Assembly (NCBI GenBank): GCA_015056205.1
Contig: SVGS01000014.1
Location: 1-64,000 of the forward strand
Reading direction: 5' to 3'
DNA length: 64,000 bases
Origin: Clostridiales bacterium
Lineage (GTDB): Bacteria; Bacillota; Clostridia; Christensenellales; Aristaeellaceae
This document shows, one piece after another, positions 60,039-64,000 of the stretch. Numbering within the stretch: the stretch's first letter is position 1; every line of letters begins with the position of its first letter. Below the pieces are notes generated by a model. That model had not been told where the DNA came from. It made no database searches and was given only the letters and a program-made list of their open reading frames with translations. The position numbers and the translations under genes were made by a program.

Positions 60039-60851
60039 TTACCGGTTCAGCAGCATCCGGTCGTTGGCCAGCTCCCGGCCGCTGACTTTTTCAAACTGGG
60101 CGAGCAGGTCTTCCACGGTCATATGCCGTTTCTGCTCCGCGTCCAGATCCAGGATCACGTTTCCCTCATGCATCATGATCGTCCGGTTGCCCATGGCCAG
60201 GGCGTCCTTCATGTTATGGGTGACCATGAGGGCGGTCAGGCTGTTTTCCTGAATCAGCTGAGCGGTCAGGCGCAGCACCTTTTCGGCCGTTTTGGGGTCC
60301 AGGGCGGCGGTATGCTCATCCAGCAGGAGCAGCTCCGGCTGTTTCAGGGTGGCCATCAGCAGGGTCAGCGCCTGGCGCTGGCCGCCGGAGAGCAGGCCGA
60401 CCTTGCTGCTCATACGGTTTTCCAGCCCGAGCTCCAGGGAAGCCAGCTTTTCCCGGTACAGGGCGCGTTCCCGGGAGGTGATGCCCCAGCGAAGGCCGCG
60501 GGGCTGCCCCCGCCGGATCGCCAGGGCCAGGTTTTCCTCAATATTCATGGAGGCGGCCGTGCCGGTCATCGGGTCCTGAAAAACCCGCCCCAGGAACACC
60601 GCGCGCCGGTGCTCCGGCAGATGCGTGATGATCCGGTCGCTGAGGAGAATGTCGCCGCTGTCCACCGGAAAGGTGCCGGCGACGGCATTCAGCATGGTGC
60701 TTTTGCCGGCGCCGTTGCCGCCGATGACGGTGACGAAATCCCCCTTGCGCAGATTCAGACTGAGGCCGGACAGGGCTTTTTTCTCCATGGTGGTTCCCGG
60801 ATTGAAGGTTTTATACACATTCCGGAGGATCAGCATATCCGGATCAGACAC
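60039..60851 (-). CDS. ABC transporter ATPase (TrpZ-like)
   Basis: A 270-aa ATPase: Walker A VIGGNGAGKST, signature VGLLSGGQRQAL, Walker B LLLLDEHTAALD and H-loop VTHNM. The start is GTG after GGGAGGGA, overlapping the permease stop by 8 bases. The DEHTAALDP form is characteristic of ATPases paired with PF04392 binding proteins. Confidence 0.85.
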   Translation of the reverse strand: MSDPDMLILRNVYKTFNPGTTMEKKALSGLSLNLRKGDFVTVIGGNGAGKSTMLNAVAGTFPVDSGDILLSDRIITHLPEHRRAVFLGRVFQDPMTGTAASMNIEENLALAIRRGQPRGLRWGITSRERALYREKLASLELGLENRMSSKVGLLSGGQRQALTLLMATLKQPELLLLDEHTAALDPKTAEKVLRLTAQLIQENSLTALMVTHNMKDALAMGNRTIMMHEGNVILDLDAEQKRHMTVEDLLAQFEKVSGRELANDRMLLNR

Positions 60852-61788
60852 GGCTCGTCCCTCCCTTCATCTTCCGGGCGGTGACCTGCGCTTTCCAGTG
60901 CGGCATGGCCAGGAAGAGGGCTACCACCACGGCGGTCAGGAGCTTCAGGTCGTCCGTGTTCAGGCCGAGCCAGAGCACGATCTGGATGACCAGATAATAG
61001 ATGATCGCGCCGAAGGATACGGCCAGCAGCTTCAGGGCGAAATTCCGGAACAGTTTGCCGAAAATCACTTCTCCGATAATGACGGCGGCCAGGCCGATCA
61101 CGATGGCGCCGCGTCCCATGGACACGTCCGAGAAGCCCTGGTACTGGGCCATCAGCGCGCCGCAGAAGGCCACGAGGCCGTTGCTGATCATCAGGCCGAT
61201 CACCTTGCCGTGGCTGGTATTGATGCCTTGAGCCCGGGCCATCTGCTGATTCGCTCCGACGGCGCGCAGGCCGCAGCCGTATTCCGTGCCGAAGAACCAG
61301 TACATGAGGCCGATCAGCACGGCGGTGATCAGCAGCATCAGCCAGATCGGGTTTTCCAGGGTGAAGCTGCCCACATTCCGCAGGGAAACCAGCATGTTCT
61401 TATACTTGTTGATGCTCAGGGGAACGTTGGCCCGGGAGCCCAGATCCGTACCGATGCCCTGGATCCGAAGGTTGACGGAGTAGAGGGCAAGCTGGGTCAG
61501 GATTCCGGCGAGGATGGCGGGAATGCCCATGGCCGTATGGAAAAGACCGGTTACGGCGCCGGCCGCCATGCCGGCCAGGAAGGCGATCAGCGCCGCCAGC
61601 CACGGATGGACGCCGTTCGCGATCAGGATGGCCGCGACCGCGCCCCCGGTGGCAATGGAGCCGTCCACCGTCAGATCCGCGATATCCAGAATGCGGAAAG
61701 TGATATACACCCCGATCGCCATGATGCCCCAGATCAGGCCCTGGGCAACGGCGCCCGGCAGTTGATTCAGCAATTGCGCGAAGTTCAA
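60844..61788 (-). CDS. ABC transporter permease (TrpY-like)
   Basis: A 314-aa membrane protein from TTG after GGGAGG. BPD_transp_2 type with LIWGIMAIGVYITFRILDIA, LTVDGSIATGGAVAAI and LRAVGANQQMARAQGINTSH. It pairs with the ATPase and binding protein on either side. Confidence 0.85.
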   Translation of the reverse strand: MNFAQLLNQLPGAVAQGLIWGIMAIGVYITFRILDIADLTVDGSIATGGAVAAILIANGVHPWLAALIAFLAGMAAGAVTGLFHTAMGIPAILAGILTQLALYSVNLRIQGIGTDLGSRANVPLSINKYKNMLVSLRNVGSFTLENPIWLMLLITAVLIGLMYWFFGTEYGCGLRAVGANQQMARAQGINTSHGKVIGLMISNGLVAFCGALMAQYQGFSDVSMGRGAIVIGLAAVIIGEVIFGKLFRNFALKLLAVSFGAIIYYLVIQIVLWLGLNTDDLKLLTAVVVALFLAMPHWKAQVTARKMKGGTSRV

Positions 61789-61801
61789 GGATTTTCCTCC
61801 C

Positions 61802-62767
61802 TTATTCGATGGGCAGATAGCCTTCCGGAATGGTGATGTTCAGCTCCGCCGCGTTGGCCGCGTTGTACTTTTTGGTAAACTGCGGCGCGTAGGCGATGGG
61901 CATGGAGGCGATATCGGCGCCGTTCACCAGAATGTCATATGCCATTTCGCCGGTCTTGTAGCCGATGTCATAATAGCTGATGGTCAGCGTCGCGACACCG
62001 CAGCCGGCGCAGATGCCTTCCTCCCCGACGACCACCGGCACTTTGGCCGGAAGCACAATATTGGCGATGGCTTCCGTGTTTCCCGCGGCGGTATTGTCGG
62101 TGGGGATATAGAGCACGTCGCATTCGGTGGAGGACTGGACGACGGAGGCCAGGTCGTTGGAATCATTGAAGCCGTAACGCCGGCATTCATATCCCATCGC
62201 CGTCAGATATCCTTCGATGGTCTTGATCTGGAAGATCGAATTGGGCTCGGCGCTGCAGTAGATCAGGCCGACGGTTTTGGCGTCCGGGAAGAGCTCCTGA
62301 ATCATGGCCGCCTGGCCGTCGAGGGGAGCCAGATCGCTGGTGCCGGAGACGTTCATGCCGGTGGCGCCTTCCGGGGTCAGCTCGATTTCCATGGCGGATT
62401 CATAATTGGTGATGGAGGTGGCGAGAACCGGAATATCTGCCGTGGCGGTGGCGCAGGCCAGCATGGCCGGCGTCGCGTTGGCCATGATCAGATCCACCGG
62501 GCGGGAAACCAGCCGGCTCGCGATCTGCGCGCAGTTATTCGAATCGCCGGAGGCGTTGCCTTCGTCGAAAACAACCCTGTCGCCCAGCTTTTCGGTCAGG
62601 GCATCCTTAAAGCCCTGGGTCGCCTGGTCCAGCGCCGGATGCTGAATCAGCTGCAGAATCCCGACGGTATAGGTTTTTTCCTCGGCGGACGCGATGAGGC
62701 AGGCGCCGCAGAGCAGGGTCAGAGCCATCAGCAGGGAAACGAACGTTTTGATGCCGTGCTTTTTCAT
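61802..62767 (-). CDS. ABC transporter substrate-binding protein (PF04392, TrpX-like)
   Basis: A 321-aa binding protein with a signal peptide (GIKTFVSLLMALTLLCGACL, cleavage near ASA). The body has YTVGILQLIQHPALDQATQG, PVDLIMANATPAMLACA and VGLIYCSAEPNS, the ABC_sub_bind pattern. Ligands in this family include tryptophan, tyrosine and possibly other small compounds. A consensus lipobox is not evident, although two Cys lie in the hydrophobic stretch. Confidence 0.8.
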   Translation of the reverse strand: MKKHGIKTFVSLLMALTLLCGACLIASAEEKTYTVGILQLIQHPALDQATQGFKDALTEKLGDRVVFDEGNASGDSNNCAQIASRLVSRPVDLIMANATPAMLACATATADIPVLATSITNYESAMEIELTPEGATGMNVSGTSDLAPLDGQAAMIQELFPDAKTVGLIYCSAEPNSIFQIKTIEGYLTAMGYECRRYGFNDSNDLASVVQSSTECDVLYIPTDNTAAGNTEAIANIVLPAKVPVVVGEEGICAGCGVATLTISYYDIGYKTGEMAYDILVNGADIASMPIAYAPQFTKKYNAANAAELNITIPEGYLPIE

Positions 62768-62858
62768 GGTGAAACCTCCTGTTTTTTGATCTGAGTCTTT
62801 TATCTTTCTTCCGTCCGGGAAGAAAAACCGGAAAGAAAACCGGAAATAAAACTGGCGT

Positions 62859-62888
62859 ATTATAGAATTCTGACGATTCGCTTGTCAA
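62859..62888 (-). promoter_or_regulatory. Promoter of the TrpXYZ-like operon
   Basis: Read leftward: TTGACA, 18 bases, TATAAT, about 90 bases before the binding-protein start. Confidence 0.8.
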
Positions 62889-62924
62889 TCAGGAGAGCGC
62901 CGGAAATACAGACAGAAAACAACA

Positions 62925-62956
62925 GGCTGCTTCCGGAGAGCGTTCCGGAAGCAGCC
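62925..62956. other. Strong hairpin in the 62.8-63.1 kb gap
   Basis: GGCTGCTTCCGGA pairs with TCCGGAAGCAGCC. It lies between the amt terminator and the TrpX-like promoter. No T run follows on either strand; it may be a second stop for amt or a small dispersed palindrome. The rest of this gap (62957-63060) shows nothing I can assign. Confidence 0.5.
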
Positions 62957-63060
62957 GGCTGGGTGTCTGTTCCGCGGAAAGCTCAGCGGGAGCCCTGCGG
63001 AAGCTGTCGGACGAGCAGGTAAACGGCATCGGTTTCTCTTACCGGCCGATGGCCGGCTTC

Positions 63061-63089
63061 AAAATCCCCCCTCAAGATCATTGAGGGGG
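63061..63089 (-). terminator. Terminator of the amt-P-II gene
   Basis: Read leftward, CCCCCTCAA TGATC TTGAGGGGG followed by ATTTT, about 55 bases beyond the stop. Confidence 0.75.
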
Positions 63090-63143
63090 GGTGAATCGCC
63101 TGCGGCGCTGACTTGTCCATCCGGGGAGTGGTGCCGTTTTTCT

Positions 63144-64000
63144 TTATTCTTCCGACTGGAGGGCGTCATAACCCTCCTCGCCCGTGCGGACGCGGATCAC
63201 GTTTTCCACATCCTGCACGAAGATCTTGCCGTCGCCGATGTGGCCGGTATACAGCACGCTGCGGGCGGTTTCGACCACCTGGCTGACCGGCACCTTCGTC
63301 ACGACGATATCCACCTGCACCTTCGGCAGCAGGGTGACCTCAACCGGCGTGCCGCGGTAATATTCGGGCTTGCCCTTCTGCATGCCGTAGCCCATGACGT
63401 TGGTAACGGTCATACCGGTAATACCGATTTTGTTCATCGCCTGCTTCAGGCTTTCCAGGCTGGCCGGCCGGCAGATAATCTGGACGCGGGTATATACCGG
63501 TTCGCCGGGCGCCTTTTCGGGCTTCGTCCGTACGGCGGGAGCGGCGGGAGCGTCAGCGGAAGCCGGGGCGGGAGAGACGGCCGGGACCATTTCCGCCGGG
63601 GCTTCATAGCCCTCCTCCGGATTGATGACGAATCCGGAATAAGCCGTCACGAGGCCGTGCTCGCTGCGGTCCAGGCCCATGACTTCGTCCGCGGCGTCCG
63701 CCCGCAGGCCGATGGTCTTTTTGATGATCAGGAACACGACGGCGATGACCGTGGCTGTCCAGGCGATGGTGGCCAGCACGCCGAGAGCCTGGATGCCGAG
63801 GAAGCGGAATCCGCCGCCGTAGAAAACGCCCTTCATGGTGGTTCCACCGGTGGCGAACAGGCCGGTCAGAACGGTGCCGAGGCATCCGCAGACGCCGTGC
63901 ACGGAAATCGCGCCCACCGGGTCGTCGATTTTGACCACCTTGTCGAAGAATTCCACGGCGAGGACGATCACGAAGCCGCAGGCCAGGCCGATCAGGGCCG
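63144..64000 (-). CDS. Ammonium transporter fused to a P-II regulatory domain (5' end outside)
   Basis: The visible part is the last third of an Amt channel (DPVGAISVHGVCGCLGTVLT, GFRFLGIQALGVLATIAWTA) ending in MGLDRSEHGLVTAYSGF, then a ~55-residue Pro/Ala linker, then a complete P-II domain. The P-II part has the T-loop Tyr in GKPEYYRGTPVEV, LLPKVQVDIVVTKVP and the B-loop TGHIGDGKIFV. P-II proteins normally block Amt as separate trimers; here sensor and channel are one chain. Coding continues past 64000. Confidence 0.9.
   Translation of the reverse strand, partial: ALIGLACGFVIVLAVEFFDKVVKIDDPVGAISVHGVCGCLGTVLTGLFATGGTTMKGVFYGGGFRFLGIQALGVLATIAWTATVIAVVFLIIKKTIGLRADAADEVMGLDRSEHGLVTAYSGFVINPEEGYEAPAEMVPAVSPAPASADAPAAPAVRTKPEKAPGEPVYTRVQIICRPASLESLKQAMNKIGITGMTVTNVMGYGMQKGKPEYYRGTPVEVTLLPKVQVDIVVTKVPVSQVVETARSVLYTGHIGDGKIFVQDVENVIRVRTGEEGYDALQSEE

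Overview
The window reads as a chromosome segment of an anaerobic Bacillota (Clostridia-type) bacterium from a fibre-degrading, gut or rumen-like lifestyle. Support: strong AGGAGG ribosome sites, sigma-A promoters of the TTGACA-N17-TATAAT type, large serine recombinases, ROK-controlled hemicellulose genes, GlgB, and a P-II domain fused to an ammonium transporter. I do not assign a genus. No tRNA, rRNA or CRISPR array was seen.

Layout. (1) 1-10.3 kb: a moderate-GC defence island. Remnants of a DEAD/DEAH helicase and a PHP phosphatase are followed by a methyltransferase, an HNH nuclease, a DUF6361-like protein, a PLD-type nuclease and a 1081-aa SNF2-like helicase. Overlapping reading frames couple methyltransferase to HNH, and DUF6361-like protein to PLD to helicase. 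A convergent gene ends in a UvrD-tail-like barrel. (2) 10.4-11.5 kb: three small genes plus one broken copy encoding peptides with a double-glycine (VSGG) leader and Cys/His-rich cores. (3) 11.6-24.7 kb and 45.8-51.0 kb: one GC-rich prophage late operon read leftward: terS, terL, portal, protease/scaffold, cement, capsid, connectors, contractile sheath and tube, a very short tape measure, baseplate, endolysin, holin. It has no integrase, repressor, replication genes or tail fibre. (4) 24,684-45,827: a 21.1-kb serine-recombinase element inserted into the capsid gene. It carries two recombinases, small regulators and a xylo-oligosaccharide operon (GH2, sugar ABC transporter, GH120, rhodanese-like protein, GH3) with a divergent ROK repressor, then decayed gene ends and an iteron array. 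(5) 51.2-64 kb: host core genes: glgB, then leftward glmS-purA-purB-pyrG, a TrpX-like ABC transporter and an Amt-P-II fusion that runs off the window.

Most notable: joining the capsid halves at the shared AT dinucleotide restores an uninterrupted 335-codon capsid frame, while the element ends join into a site centred on the palindrome TTGTATACAA. So particle formation should depend on excision. Other points: three phage genes that appear to start with CTG, a predicted -1 frameshift in the tail chaperone, a late promoter followed by hairpins before terS, a 60-bp repeat whose neighbouring hairpin copies the end of the adjacent gene, and the VSGG-leader peptides.
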